Assembly (NCBI RefSeq): GCF_013426915.1
Contig: NZ_AP023179.1
Span: forward strand, 2,604,001 to 2,668,000
Origin: Paraburkholderia sp. PGU19
GTDB taxonomy: Bacteria; Pseudomonadota; Gammaproteobacteria; Burkholderiales; Burkholderiaceae
Reading direction: 5' to 3'
DNA: 64,000 nucleotides
Shown: positions 9,351 through 19,236 of the stretch, one piece after another
Layout: every line of letters starts with the position of its first letter
Numbering within the stretch: position 1 is the stretch's first letter
Translations under genes and position numbers: made by a program
The notes under the pieces: model-generated
Database searches by the model: none
What the model saw: the letters and a program-made list of their open reading frames with translations, nothing else
What the model was told of the DNA's origin: nothing

Positions 9351-10475
9351 GGCGGTTTCAAAGACCAAGTGCAACAGCGGGGTTGATTTCGATTCCCTGT
9401 TTCTTGCAGTTTTCAATAAAGGCTTGCGCAGGCGTTCTCCAGCCGAGAGTCTTGCGTGGACGGGTGTTCATCTCGATAGCAATCAGGTCAAGCTGACGCT
9501 GTGAGAGCACGGACAGGTCCGCGCCTTTGGGCAGGTACTGGCGCAACAGACCGTTGGTGTTCTCACAGATACCGCGCTGCCACGGGCTGTGTGGATCGCA
9601 GAAGTAGATGCGGATGCCCGTCGCTTTGGCCAGTTCCTTGTGCAGTGCCATCTCCTTGCCCTGATCGTAGGTCAGCGTCTTGAGCAGTTGCGGGTCAAGC
9701 GGCGCGAACGCCGCGCTGTAGGCCCGCAACGCCTCTTCCGCTGTGCTGCCATCCATTTTGACCAGCATCAGGAACAGTGTGCTGCGATCGATCAGCGTGC
9801 CCACCGCCGAGCGGTTTGCTGCACCCTTGATGAGATCGCCTTCCCAGTGTCCGGTAATCAACCGCTCGTTTGCCTCGGGCGGACGCACGTGGATGCTGAC
9901 CATGTCGGTGAGCTTGCCTCGTCGGTCTTCACCGTGCGAGCGGGGTCTGCGCGTGCTGCGCCCCCGTCTGAGAAGCGCGATCAGCTCGCGTTTAAGCTCG
10001 CCCCGAGGCATTGCGTAGATGGCGTGATAGATGGTTTCGTGAGATACGTTCAGGGTGGGCTCGTCCGGATGCGCCAGCTTCAGTTGCGCACTGATCTGCT
10101 CGGGTGAATGGTGTTTGCTCAACAGTTCGCGCACTTGCGGCCACAGCGCTCCGTCGATGTGCAGTTTGCGCTCCCGCCGTGGCTTGCGCCGCAGTCTGCC
10201 TGCCCGCAAACCCGCACGTCTTGAATTGTAGCCGCCTGCGATCGCAGGGCGTCCCATCACAGAGCGCTCGTGGGCCGGTTTCCAGTCATTGCGCCTCAGT
10301 TCACGACTGATCGTACTTGGTGAGCGCAAAAGAGCACGCGCGATCTCGCGCGTGCTCTTGGCCTCAAGCTTCATTGTAAAGATCACACCGCGCTCTTCGG
10401 CGCTCAGATGTTCGTAGTTCTTTCCCATGCAACGTATCCTAAACGGAAGTGTTGCACTTGCATCTTGAAACCGCC
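9351..10475 (-). mobile_element. IS30-family insertion sequence, complete
   Basis: About 1,125 bp bounded by imperfect 26-bp inverted repeats, 9351-9376 and 10450-10475, matching at 22 of 26 positions. The 3 bp on both sides are GAG (9348-9350 and 10476-10478), a plausible 3-bp target duplication for this family. One transposase gene fills the element, and its stop codon lies within the left repeat. The frame is undamaged, so the copy may be active. It sits between the upstream region of the Gcr-like gene and the terminator of the CopD-like gene and breaks no gene that I can see. Confidence 0.88.
9358..10428 (-). CDS. IS30 family transposase
   Basis: 356 residues. N-terminal HTH with the IS30 signature (MGKNYEHLSAEERG, then LLRSPSTISRELRRN), followed by an integrase-type DDE core: GHWEGDLIKG, TYDQGKEM, and SPWQRGICENTNGLLRQ carrying the final Glu. 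The frame stays open upstream to 10959, but that extension is out-of-frame translation of the CopD-like gene; ATG at 10428 matches the family start. The N-terminal domain binds the terminal repeats. Confidence 0.93.
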   Translation of the reverse strand: MGKNYEHLSAEERGVIFTMKLEAKSTREIARALLRSPSTISRELRRNDWKPAHERSVMGRPAIAGGYNSRRAGLRAGRLRRKPRRERKLHIDGALWPQVRELLSKHHSPEQISAQLKLAHPDEPTLNVSHETIYHAIYAMPRGELKRELIALLRRGRSTRRPRSHGEDRRGKLTDMVSIHVRPPEANERLITGHWEGDLIKGAANRSAVGTLIDRSTLFLMLVKMDGSTAEEALRAYSAAFAPLDPQLLKTLTYDQGKEMALHKELAKATGIRIYFCDPHSPWQRGICENTNGLLRQYLPKGADLSVLSQRQLDLIAIEMNTRPRKTLGWRTPAQAFIENCKKQGIEINPAVALGL

Positions 10476-10497
10476 GAGGGTATGTGCCGGGTGCCAA

Positions 10498-10523
10498 ACA
10501 AAAAGCGCCGCGAAAGCGGCGCT
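10498..10523 (-). terminator. Rho-independent terminator of the CopD-like gene
   Basis: An 8-bp stem (10504-10511 with 10516-10523), GAAA/TTTC loop and, on the minus strand, a T-run ending near 10498. It lies about 30 bp after the stop of the CopD-like gene and just outside the IS30 right end, so the insertion spared it. Confidence 0.85.
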
Positions 10524-10553
10524 CATGCGTGGTCGGCTGACGCGTCGCCGCGT

Positions 10554-11012
10554 TCAGAACCCGCGCGACAAAGCTGCCACACCAATCGTCACGACGCCCA
10601 GCACCAGATTGACGACGACGAGCCGCCGCACGGTCGCGACCGCGCGAGCGCCATCGGGCCATTTCTGCGCCTGCACCGCGCGACGGATGCGCGGAAAGAC
10701 TGCGAATCGGATATGCCCGAAAATCAGCATCATCACGATGCCGATGCCCGCCATCGCGTGAAGCTGCCAGGTGGCGTGGCCACCGCCGAACTGCATCAGC
10801 AGGAAGCCGCCCGTCAGCAGAATGATCAGCACCGACACGCCGACCCAGTTGAAGAACCGGCCAAATACGGATTCCCACAGCGGCAGCCGCAATTGCGGCG
10901 AGAGATCTTCGAGTGCCGGACGCAGACAGAAATGCGCGAATATCATGCCGCCGATCCACACGGCGACACCCAGCAGATGCAAAAAGAGCGCGACTTCGAT
11001 CGCCTTGTTCAT
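10554..11012 (-). CDS. CopD-like four-helix inner-membrane protein
   Basis: 152 residues with about four membrane helices, beginning EVALFLHLLGVAVWIGGMIF. The conserved His/Trp in the first helix (LHLLGVAVWIGG) and the HAMAGIGIVMMLIFGHIRF segment are typical of the CopD/DUF family linked to copper or heme handling, although the role here is unproven. The frame extends to 11108, but ATG at 11012 has an AGGA ribosome site (aaaggaaaacaact) and fits the hydrophobic N-terminus. Confidence 0.8.
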   Translation of the reverse strand: MNKAIEVALFLHLLGVAVWIGGMIFAHFCLRPALEDLSPQLRLPLWESVFGRFFNWVGVSVLIILLTGGFLLMQFGGGHATWQLHAMAGIGIVMMLIFGHIRFAVFPRIRRAVQAQKWPDGARAVATVRRLVVVNLVLGVVTIGVAALSRGF

Positions 11013-11192
11013 AGTTGTTTTCCTTTGCCGATGTAGCGCGCTGCCGTTGTGTCCTGTCGAAATACGCGGCAATGACATGCGCCAGTGACCGCGTTCGACT
11101 CGTGACATTATGCGCAGTTCATTCGCTGCGCTGTTTTCTTCGTTGTTTTTGTGTTGCGCCGTGAGACACCCCGCTCACGGCGTTTGCCTGCG

Positions 11193-13514
11193 TTACGCCC
11201 CCAACACCGGACGCAGCGACGTCACCTCTTTGAGCTTCGTGTCCGGCGCGCGGCCCTTGCGGGCACGCTTGCCGACATTCGGCGCGAGCGCGGCGCCCGA
11301 CAACTGCTCTTCGGTTGGCTTGTTGCGGTACATGCCTTCCAGCACGACGCCTGCCTTGGTGATGGCGAGCGCCTGCGTCAGCGATTCGTTCGGATCGAGC
11401 GCCATCAGGATCACGCCACGTCCGCCACCCGAGAGCGTCTTCATCTCGTCGAGGCCGAACACCAGCAGACGCCCGCCGCCCGACAGACACGCCACTTGCG
11501 TCGCATCGGGCAGCATCGGCATCGGCGCGAGCGGCGTCGCGCCCTCGTCGATCGTCATGAACGCCTTGCCCGCCTTCACGCGGCTCACCATGTCGCCGAC
11601 CTTCGCGATAAAGCCGAAACCGTTCGACGATGCCAGCAACAACGCCTGCTCCGCCGACGCCGCGAAGTAGTGCATCAGATGCGTGCCCGATTCGAGTTCG
11701 ATCAACGACGTGACGGGAACGCCGTCGCCACGGCCACCCGGCAATTGCGACACCGCGACGGAGTACACGCGGCCCTTGCTGCCCCACGCGATCAGCATGT
11801 CGGGCGTGCGGCACTGGAACGCGGCGTAGAGACCGTCGCCCGCCTTGAACGTAAAGCCGGCGGGGTCGAGCCCGTAGCCCTTCAACGCGCGTACCCAGCC
11901 CTTCTGCGACACGACCACCGTTACCGGCTCATCGACGACGCGCGCTTCGAACGTTGCGCGCTTTTCCTGCTGGATCAGCGTGCGGCGATCGTCGCCATAT
12001 TGCTTTGCGTCTGCTTCGATTTCCTTGATGATCAGGCGCTTCATCGCCGATTCGCTGCCGAGCAGTTCTTCGAGCTTGGCCTTCTCGTCGCGCAGTTCGG
12101 ACAGTTCCTTCTCGATCTTGATCTTCTCGAGGCGCGCCAACTGACGCAGCCGGATTTCAAGAATGTCCTCAGCCTGACGCTCGGACAAACCAAAGGCTTC
12201 GATCAGCGCCGTCTTAGGTTCGTCGGATTCGCGAATGATGCGGATGACTTCGTCGATATTCAAAAAGACGATCATCCGGCCTTCGAGGATGTGAATCCGG
12301 TCGTTGACCTTGCCGAGACGATGCTGCGTGCGACGCGTAACCGTCGTGAAACGGAAGCCGACCCATTCGCGCAGGATCTCGCCAAGACCCTTCTGACGCG
12401 GACGGCCGTCCGCGCCAACCATCACGAGGTTCAGCGTCGCGTTCGATTCGAGGCTCGTATGCGCGAGCAGCGTGGTGACGAACTCGGTTTGATCGATGGT
12501 GCGCGACTTCGGCTCGAATACGAGACGCACGGGCGCATCCTTGCCCGACTCGTCGCGCACGGCGTCGAGCAGACCGAGAAGCGTCTGTTTCGTCTGCAAC
12601 TGTTCCGGCGTCAGCGACTTCTTGCCAAGCTTGATTTTCGGATTCGTCTGTTCCTCGATCTCTTCAAGCACCTTCTGGCCGGAGGTATTCGGCGGCAACT
12701 CGGTAATGACGAGCTGCCACTGGCCACGTGCGAGATCCTCGATCTTCCAGCGCGCGCGGACCTTGAGACTGCCACGGCCCGTTTCATACGCCTGCGAGAT
12801 TTCCGTTTCGCTCGAAATGATCTGGCCGCCGCCTGGGAAGTCCGGGCCAGGGACATGCTGCATCAACTCGGCGTGCGTGATATGCGGATGACGGATCATC
12901 GCGACGGCGGCTGCGGCGACTTCGCGCAGGTTGTGCGACGGGATTTCCGTCGCCAGGCCGACCGCGATGCCCGACGCGCCGTTCAGCAGCACGAACGGCA
13001 GCCGCGCGGGCAGCAGCTTCGGCTCTTCGAACGAGCCGTCGTAGTTCGGCATGAAATCGACGGTGCCCTGATCGATTTCGTCGAGCAGCAGTTTCGCGAT
13101 CGGCGTGAGACGCGCTTCCGTGTATCGCATCGCCGCCGCGCCGTCGCCGTCGCGCGAACCGAAGTTGCCCTGGCCGTCGATCAGCGGATAGCGCATCGAG
13201 AAATCTTGCGCGAGACGCACGAGCGCGTCGTACGCCGACTGGTCGCCGTGCGGGTGGTATTTACCCAGCACGTCGCCGACCACACGCGCCGATTTCACGG
13301 GCTTCGCGTTGTCGGCGAGGCCCATCTCGTTCATCGCATACAAGATGCGACGCTGCACGGGCTTCTGGCCGTCGCAGACGTCGGGCAGCGCGCGGCCCTT
13401 CACCACGCTCACCGCGTATTCGAGGTACGCGCTTTCAGCGTAGTCGCCAAGCGTCAGCACGTCGCCTTCGGGCGCGGCCGGCTCGGTAAAAAGATCGGGA
13501 GTGTTGTCGTCCAT
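11193..13514 (-). CDS. parC: DNA topoisomerase IV subunit A
   Basis: 773 residues. The breakage-reunion domain has the catalytic tyrosine at residue 131 in [10 protein letters not shown]. Residues 78-95 ([14 protein letters not shown]) form the quinolone-resistance-determining region. Coiled-coil and C-terminal beta-pinwheel segments follow. Topoisomerase IV unlinks daughter chromosomes. The gene lies 85 bp after parE on the same strand, so the two are probably co-transcribed. The quinolone-region residues look unremarkable, but resistance cannot be judged without a reference. Confidence 0.97.
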   Translation of the reverse strand: MDDNTPDLFTEPAAPEGDVLTLGDYAESAYLEYAVSVVKGRALPDVCDGQKPVQRRILYAMNEMGLADNAKPVKSARVVGDVLGKYHPHGDQSAYDALVRLAQDFSMRYPLIDGQGNFGSRDGDGAAAMRYTEARLTPIAKLLLDEIDQGTVDFMPNYDGSFEEPKLLPARLPFVLLNGASGIAVGLATEIPSHNLREVAAAAVAMIRHPHITHAELMQHVPGPDFPGGGQIISSETEISQAYETGRGSLKVRARWKIEDLARGQWQLVITELPPNTSGQKVLEEIEEQTNPKIKLGKKSLTPEQLQTKQTLLGLLDAVRDESGKDAPVRLVFEPKSRTIDQTEFVTTLLAHTSLESNATLNLVMVGADGRPRQKGLGEILREWVGFRFTTVTRRTQHRLGKVNDRIHILEGRMIVFLNIDEVIRIIRESDEPKTALIEAFGLSERQAEDILEIRLRQLARLEKIKIEKELSELRDEKAKLEELLGSESAMKRLIIKEIEADAKQYGDDRRTLIQQEKRATFEARVVDEPVTVVVSQKGWVRALKGYGLDPAGFTFKAGDGLYAAFQCRTPDMLIAWGSKGRVYSVAVSQLPGGRGDGVPVTSLIELESGTHLMHYFAASAEQALLLASSNGFGFIAKVGDMVSRVKAGKAFMTIDEGATPLAPMPMLPDATQVACLSGGGRLLVFGLDEMKTLSGGGRGVILMALDPNESLTQALAITKAGVVLEGMYRNKPTEEQLSGAALAPNVGKRARKGRAPDTKLKEVTSLRPVLGA

Positions 13515-13599
13515 CTAGATTCCGTGTCCTTGTTCAGCGGCGCGCGCTTCGTGTTTCCCATGCGTTGCATGGGGTCGCTGGCACGAAGCGCCGCGGCGC

Positions 13600-15585
13600 T
13601 CAGATATCCGCTTCGACCTGGTTGCCCTTGTCCTCGAGCCAGCTGCGGCGCGACGCCGCTTCGCCCTTGCCCATCAGCATCGTCATTCGCGCGACGGTCG
13701 CGTCGAAGTCGAGCTGGCCGAGCGCGACGGGCGACAGGCGCCGCGTGTCCGGGTTCATCGTCGTGTCCCACAGCTGCTCGGCGCTCATTTCACCCAGGCC
13801 CTTGAAGCGGCTGATCGACCACTGCGATTCACGCACGCCATCCTTGCGCAGCTTGTCGAGGATCGCTTCGAGTTCGCCTTCATCCAGCGCGTACAGCTTC
13901 TGCGCGGGTTTCTTGCCGCGCGCGGGCGCGTCGACGCGGAACAGCGGCGGACGCGCGACATGCACGTGACCGCGTTCGATCAGTTGCGGGAAGTGCTTGA
14001 AGAACAACGTAAGCAGCAGCACCTGAATGTGCGAGCCGTCGACGTCCGCATCGGACAAGATACAGATCTTGCCGTAGCGCAAATTGGACAGATCGATGTT
14101 GTCGTCCGGGCTGTGCGGATCGACGCCGATCGCCACGGAAATATCGTGCACTTCATTGTTGGCGAACAGACGATCGCGCTCGGTTTCCCAAGTGTTCAGC
14201 ACCTTGCCGCGCAACGGCAGGATGGCCTGATACTCCTTGTCGCGGCCCATCTTCGCGGAGCCGCCGGCAGAATCGCCCTCGACGAGGAACAGTTCATTGC
14301 GGCCGATTTCCGTCGATTCGCAATCGGTCAGCTTGCCCGGCAGCACCGCCACGCCCGAACTCTTGCGCTTCTCGACCTTCTGGCCGGCGCGCGTACGCGC
14401 CTGCGCCTGCTTGATGACGAGATCGGCGAGCTTCTTGCCGTGCTCGACGTGCTGGTTGAGCCACAGTTCGAGCGCAGGACGCGCGAACGACGACACCAGC
14501 TTCACGGCATCGCGGCTATTCAGACGCTCCTTGATTTGCCCCTGGAACTGCGGATCGAGCACCTTCGCGGACAACACGAACGACACGCGGGCGAACACGT
14601 CTTCCGCGAGCAGCTTCACGCCCTTCGGCTGCAGGTTATGCAGTTCGACGAAGCTCTTTACCGCCTGAAAGAGACCGTCGCGCAAGCCAGATTCGTGCGT
14701 GCCGCCGGCGGGCGTCGGAATCAGATTGACGTAGGACTCGCGCGTGAGCGACCCTTCTTCGCTCCACGCGACGACCCACGCGGCGCCCTCGCCTTCGGCG
14801 AACGTCTCTTCATTCGAACGCGAGCTTTCCGCGTAGCGCTCGCCTTCGAAGAGAGGGATCAGCAGGTCGCTGCCCGCCATGCCTTCCATCAGGTAGCCGC
14901 GCAGACCGTCTTCGTACTTCCAGCTTTGGCGTTCGCCCGTTTTCTCGTTGACGAGCACGACTTCGACGCCCGGCAGCAGCACGGCCTTCGAGCGCAACAG
15001 ACGCTGCAACTCGCCGAGCGGCAGGTTGGGTGAATCGAAGTATTTCGGATCGGCCCACGCGGTCACGCGCGTGCCGGACTTCTTCTCGCCCTTCGCCGCG
15101 GCGCGCACCTGCAGCTGCTTGACGACGTCGCCATGCGAGAAGCTCAGTTCGGCGACCTTGCCGTCGCGCCACACGGTGACGTCGAGGCGCGTGGACAGCG
15201 CGTTCGTCACCGATACGCCGACGCCATGCAGGCCGCCCGAGAAGGTGTACGCGCCGCCTGCCGCCTTGTCGAACTTGCCGCCCGCGTGCAGGCGCGTGAA
15301 AACGATTTCGACGACGGGCACGCCCTCTTCCGGATGCATGCCGAACGGAATGCCGCGCCCGTCGTCTTCGACGGACACGGACTGGTCGGCATGCAGTGTG
15401 ACGGTGATCTGACGGCCGTAGCCGCCGAGCGCTTCGTCGGATGCGTTGTCGATGACTTCCTGGATGATGTGCAGCGGATTTTCGGTGCGCGTGTACATGC
15501 CGGGCCGCTGCTTGACCGGCTCCAGGCCCTTGAGCACCTTGATCGATGCTTCGCTATACGCGGCGTTAGGCTTTTTCGTTGACAT
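13600..15585 (-). CDS. parE: DNA topoisomerase IV subunit B
   Basis: 661 residues. An N-terminal GHKL ATPase (EVIDNASDEALGG, DDGRGIP, and GGLHGVGVSVTNALS), a transducer domain, and a TOPRIM domain with EGDSAGGSAKMGRD and a DADVDGSHI metal site. It ends with the short ParE-type C-terminus (RFKGLGEMSAEQLWDTTMNP) rather than the longer GyrB form. It pairs with parC downstream. ATG at 15585 gives the family's normal N-terminus (SEASIKVLKGLEPVKQRPGMY). Confidence 0.97.
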   Translation of the reverse strand: MSTKKPNAAYSEASIKVLKGLEPVKQRPGMYTRTENPLHIIQEVIDNASDEALGGYGRQITVTLHADQSVSVEDDGRGIPFGMHPEEGVPVVEIVFTRLHAGGKFDKAAGGAYTFSGGLHGVGVSVTNALSTRLDVTVWRDGKVAELSFSHGDVVKQLQVRAAAKGEKKSGTRVTAWADPKYFDSPNLPLGELQRLLRSKAVLLPGVEVVLVNEKTGERQSWKYEDGLRGYLMEGMAGSDLLIPLFEGERYAESSRSNEETFAEGEGAAWVVAWSEEGSLTRESYVNLIPTPAGGTHESGLRDGLFQAVKSFVELHNLQPKGVKLLAEDVFARVSFVLSAKVLDPQFQGQIKERLNSRDAVKLVSSFARPALELWLNQHVEHGKKLADLVIKQAQARTRAGQKVEKRKSSGVAVLPGKLTDCESTEIGRNELFLVEGDSAGGSAKMGRDKEYQAILPLRGKVLNTWETERDRLFANNEVHDISVAIGVDPHSPDDNIDLSNLRYGKICILSDADVDGSHIQVLLLTLFFKHFPQLIERGHVHVARPPLFRVDAPARGKKPAQKLYALDEGELEAILDKLRKDGVRESQWSISRFKGLGEMSAEQLWDTTMNPDTRRLSPVALGQLDFDATVARMTMLMGKGEAASRRSWLEDKGNQVEADI

Positions 15586-15895
15586 GGCTTGCTCGGGTCC
15601 GTCGGTTCATCGTTGTCCACATGTCCTGTGGACAGGTGCGTGGACAATGCGTTGAGTTTTCAAAAAAAGCGAAACGAAACAACGGAGTGTGTGCGCTGCG
15701 CGACTTGCGTGCAGCAGTTATCGGTTTGCCTTGTCTGCTTTCCGCGGTTCTCCCGCGAGCCCGGTTTCGGGCGATACGCTGGAACGACCGTGGGAAGCAG
15801 GTTCGCGGGTATTTTACTGATTTCGATGCGCGGGGCAATTTAGATGATGGGTGTAGGACGATTGGCAGGAAAGCGCTCTACCCCCGATAGACGTG
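15586..15895. other. Intergenic region upstream of parE
   Basis: 310 bp between uup (stop) and parE (start), both on the minus strand. It should hold the parE promoter, but no clear -35/-10 pair was found. A gtccacatgtcctgtggac palindrome (15614-15632), of the form gtccac-N7-gtggac, lies about 30 bp upstream of the parE start. No gene is seen. Confidence 0.5.
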
Positions 15896-17821
15896 TTACT
15901 TCCGCTTGCTCTCCAACTCATCCCACCGCTCAATCGCCACCAGCAGTTCCTCGTCGATGGCCGCGTAGCGCTCGGTCAGCCGCGCGCCTTCCTGCGCGTC
16001 CTTCACGAAAATCGAGCCGTCCTCGATCTGCGCGCCGATCGCTTTCTGCTCCGCTTCGAGCGAGGCAATCTTCTCGGGCAGCGCCTCCAGTTCGCGCTGT
16101 TCCTTGAATGAAAGCTTCACCGTGCGCTGCGCGTTGCGGCCTGCCGCGCTGTCCTTGGCCACAGCTTCCTTCGGCACTTCTTTCGGCACATCCTGTTGCG
16201 CGATCTGCTCGGAACGCTCACGCTGGATCTGCCAGTCGGTAAACCCACCGACATACTCGCGCCACTTACCCTCGCCCTCCGACGCAATCACCGACGTCAC
16301 CACGTTGTCCAGAAACGCGCGGTCGTGGCTCACCAGCAGCACCGTGCCGTCGTAGTCCGTCAGCAATTCTTCGAGCAGTTCGAGCGTCGGGATGTCGAGG
16401 TCGTTGGTCGGCTCGTCGAGCACCAGCACATTCGCGGGACGCGCAAAGAGGCGTGCCAGCAGCAGACGGTTGCGCTCGCCGCCCGACAGCGACTTCACAG
16501 GCGAACGCGCGCGCTCCGGCGCAAACAGAAAGTCGCCCAGATAGCTCATCACGTGCTTTTTCTGGCCATTGATCTCGACCCAGTCGCTGCCGGGGCTGAT
16601 CGTGTCGCCGAGGCTTTTGTCCAGATCGAGCTGTGCGCGCATCTGGTCGAAGTAAGCGACTTGCAGGTTGGTGCCGATGCGCACCTTGCCGTCGTCCGGT
16701 TGCAGTTCGCCGAGAATCAGCTTGAGCAGTGTCGTCTTGCCCGCGCCGTTCGGACCGATGAAGCCGATCTTGTCGCCGCGCATCACCGTTGCCGAAAACC
16801 GGTCGACCACCGTGCGCTCGCCATACCGCTTCGTCACGTCCGTCAGTTCGGCGACGATCTTGCCGGACTTCTCGCCCTGCCCGACGTCGAGCTTCACGTT
16901 GCCTTGCACATTGCGGCGTTCCGCGCGCTCATTGCGCATCTGCACGAGCCGCGCAATACGCCCTACGCTGCGCGTGCGCCGCGCCTCGACGCCCTTGCGA
17001 ATCCACACTTCTTCCTGCGCGAGCAGCTTGTCGAACTTCTCGTTTTCGACCCGCTCCACTTCCAGTTGCTGCGCCTTGCGCGTCTGATATGCGGAGAAAT
17101 TGCCCGGATACGACAACAGCCGCCCGCGATCCAGTTCGACGATGCGCGTCGCGACGCGATCGAGAAACGCGCGGTCGTGGGTAATGAACAGCAAACCGGC
17201 GCGCTGCGAGATCAGCAGTTCTTCAAGCCAGCGAATGCCGTCGAAGTCCAGATGGTTGGTCGGCTCGTCCAGCAGCAGCACGTCCGGCTGCACGACGAGC
17301 GCCCGCGCCAGCGCGACGCGCTTTTGCATGCCGCCCGACAGCGAGCCCACCCGCGCGTCGCCATCGAGGCCGATCTGCGCGAGCGTCGTGGCGACGCGCG
17401 TGCGCCAGTTCCAGGCATCGGTGGCATCGAGCGACGATTGCAACGCGTTCATGCGCGCAAGCAACGCGTCGTGCTGCGCGCCTTCCGGCGTTTCCGCCAG
17501 CTCGTGCGCGACCGTGTTGTATTCGTCGAGCAGCGCGCTCGCATGCGTGAGGCCCGCCGCGACAGCGTCGAACACTGTCACGTCGGCGTCGAATTCGGGC
17601 TCCTGCGGCACATACACGGTGACCAGATCCTGCTGACGCGTGACGAGGCCATCGTCCGGTCTGGCGAGTTCGGCGACGATCTTCAGCAGCGAGGACTTGC
17701 CCGCGCCGTTGCGGCCGATCAGCCCGACGCGCTCGCCGGCTTCGAGAGAGAAATCCGCGTGATCGAGCAGCGCGACGTGGCCGAACGCCAGTTGCGCGCC
17801 CGTGATGGTGTAAAGCGACAT
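15896..17821 (-). CDS. uup: ABC-F family ATPase, Uup type
   Basis: 641 residues with two ABC domains and no membrane segments. Walker A motifs GRNGAGKSS and GPNGAGKTT, signatures LSGGMQKR and LSGGERNR, and both Walker B motifs (LLLDEPTNHLD, LVLDEPTNDLD) are intact. The last 80 residues form a Lys/Glu-rich coiled coil (KEQRELEALPEKIASLEAE), the DNA-binding C-terminal domain typical of Uup rather than EttA. Family roles include ribosome and Holliday-junction/precise-excision phenotypes. The frame runs back to 18073, but MSLYTITGAQLAFGH at 17821 matches the family start. Confidence 0.93.
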   Translation of the reverse strand: MSLYTITGAQLAFGHVALLDHADFSLEAGERVGLIGRNGAGKSSLLKIVAELARPDDGLVTRQQDLVTVYVPQEPEFDADVTVFDAVAAGLTHASALLDEYNTVAHELAETPEGAQHDALLARMNALQSSLDATDAWNWRTRVATTLAQIGLDGDARVGSLSGGMQKRVALARALVVQPDVLLLDEPTNHLDFDGIRWLEELLISQRAGLLFITHDRAFLDRVATRIVELDRGRLLSYPGNFSAYQTRKAQQLEVERVENEKFDKLLAQEEVWIRKGVEARRTRSVGRIARLVQMRNERAERRNVQGNVKLDVGQGEKSGKIVAELTDVTKRYGERTVVDRFSATVMRGDKIGFIGPNGAGKTTLLKLILGELQPDDGKVRIGTNLQVAYFDQMRAQLDLDKSLGDTISPGSDWVEINGQKKHVMSYLGDFLFAPERARSPVKSLSGGERNRLLLARLFARPANVLVLDEPTNDLDIPTLELLEELLTDYDGTVLLVSHDRAFLDNVVTSVIASEGEGKWREYVGGFTDWQIQRERSEQIAQQDVPKEVPKEAVAKDSAAGRNAQRTVKLSFKEQRELEALPEKIASLEAEQKAIGAQIEDGSIFVKDAQEGARLTERYAAIDEELLVAIERWDELESKRK

Positions 17822-18094
17822 GGGAAAGGAGGAACCAGCGATGAGTCGGAAGCGCTCATTGTACCGGTCGGCGGCGCGAATACTGACGGGATGCGGCCCG
17901 GCAGGATGGCATAGGACGAATGACGCATGCAGCGCGCGCCCACGCCGCTGGAACCGGTGGGTCGGCAGGAGCAGGCGCTCAGCACGCGCGCGGACGCAAG
18001 AGAACGCGAACGCCCGTTCCGGTGTCGGCGTTCGCAGCGGCAAATCGCTCCGTGATGTGAAGGTGAGCGGCAATAGCGCGGCAAGCGCGCGGCC

Positions 18095-18496
18095 TTACTT
18101 CACGTGAATCGTGATCGTCTTGCTCATTTCCGGACCGTACGAACGGTGCGCACCGTCGCCGAAATCGAGCGTCAACGTATGATCGCCCGGCGGCAGCGTG
18201 ATCTCCGTCTCTGTCTGGCCCTTGCCGAAATGCAGCGACTTGTCGTTGGCGGGAATGACCTCGCCCTTCGGCAGCGGCTGCCCGTCGATGATCAGATGAT
18301 GATGCCCCGTGCCTTCCGTCATCGTGCCCGCGGGAACGATCTTCATGCCTTCGACGGCAAACTTCACGTGGATGGGATTGCTCACAGTCGCGCCGTCCTT
18401 CGGCTCGACGAACGAGACGCCCGCGGCATGCGCCACGCCCGACAAGACCAGCATGCCCGCGCACGCTGCGCCGGCCAACCATCTGTTATTCAGCAT
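18095..18496 (-). CDS. DUF4399 exported protein
   Basis: 133 residues with a signal peptide (hydrophobic AGAACAGMLVLSGVAHA, cleavage near residue 25), so periplasmic. The rest is a small beta-rich domain, with VEPKDGATVSNPIHVKF, a GHHHLIIDG motif, and PPGDHTLTLDFGDGAHRSYGP, characteristic of DUF4399. The HHH motif suggests possible metal contact, but no function is established. RBS aaggagaa precedes the ATG. It is divergent from rubredoxin. Confidence 0.85.
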   Translation of the reverse strand: MLNNRWLAGAACAGMLVLSGVAHAAGVSFVEPKDGATVSNPIHVKFAVEGMKIVPAGTMTEGTGHHHLIIDGQPLPKGEVIPANDKSLHFGKGQTETEITLPPGDHTLTLDFGDGAHRSYGPEMSKTITIHVK

Positions 18497-18769
18497 CGTT
18501 CTTCTCCTTGGCTAAAGCGGCTCGATGGGCACGGCGTACGTAAGCGTTCGCGCACGGCCGCATCGTACTGAAAGAATACACGTTGGCGCCGGGCCCGCCG
18601 GACGTCGGATCGCCGGGATGCACGCTGCTTCGCGTTGATCTGAAACGGTAAACGGAACGGGCGGCGTAGGTCTTCCGGCGAATTCCGGTAATATTGCGGG
18701 TCGCCGCCGGATGCACTAAAAAGGGGCAGATTGGCGGATTTTGCATTGAATCAATGAAGAGCGTGTGTC

Positions 18770-18952
18770 GTGAGTGAAGTGATCGAATATAAGAGCTGGG
18801 TCTGTCTGATTTGCGGCTGGATCTATAACGAAGAGGAAGGTCTGCCCGAGGAAGGTATCGAAGCGGGTACGCGTTTCGCCGATATCCCCGTGGACTGGCG
18901 CTGCCCGCTGTGCGATGTGGGCAAGGCCGAATTTGCTGTAGTGGAGTTTTGA
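18770..18952 (+). CDS. Rubredoxin
   Basis: 60 residues with four iron ligands as CLIC (Cys12, Cys15) and CPLC (Cys45, Cys48), the rubredoxin pattern. The conserved WIYNEEEGLPEEGI and FADIPVDWRCP segments are present. It is a small cytosolic one-electron carrier whose partner is unknown here. The start is a GTG: the nearby ATG at 18753 is in another frame and reaches a stop in seven codons. Its transcript ends at the hairpin at 18989-19028. Confidence 0.95.
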   Translation: MSEVIEYKSWVCLICGWIYNEEEGLPEEGIEAGTRFADIPVDWRCPLCDVGKAEFAVVEF

Positions 18953-18988
18953 TCGGCGGTTCTTTTACAGATCCGTCGTTCGTCTAGA

Positions 18989-19028
18989 GCGGTCCGCGGG
19001 TTGAAGGCCTGCGGACCGCTTTGCTTTT
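18989..19028 (+). terminator. Rho-independent terminator of rubredoxin
   Basis: A 10-bp stem, agcggtccgc (18989-18998) with gcggaccgct (19012-19021), followed by ttgctttt. It is convergent with the remnant methyltransferase gene and may serve both, although the T-tract favours the plus strand. Confidence 0.8.
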
Positions 19029-19236
19029 GGCTGGCCGTCCGCCTTGGTCAGTCGCGCCTTGCTACGACGATCAGTTCGCGGCTCGCGTGATCGACGGGTG
19101 ATCGGGACCAGTCGCCGAACCATTCCAGATCGCTGAAACCCGCTTTGACGAGCGCTTCGCTCAGCGCAGCCTGCGTGCGAAAGCGCAACTCGCTGGGCGC
19201 GACGACGGTGTCGCCGTCTCGAAGGAAGCGATAGTG

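Noticed and set aside
10429..10959. N-terminal extension of the IS30 transposase frame
   Set aside because: It lies outside the IS30 terminal repeats for most of its length and is out-of-frame translation of the CopD-like gene; the family start is at 10428.
11151..13805. 884-residue open frame on the plus strand opposite parC
   Set aside because: Shadow frame: the minus strand gives a full topoisomerase IV subunit, and the GC-rich codon pattern produces long antisense frames.
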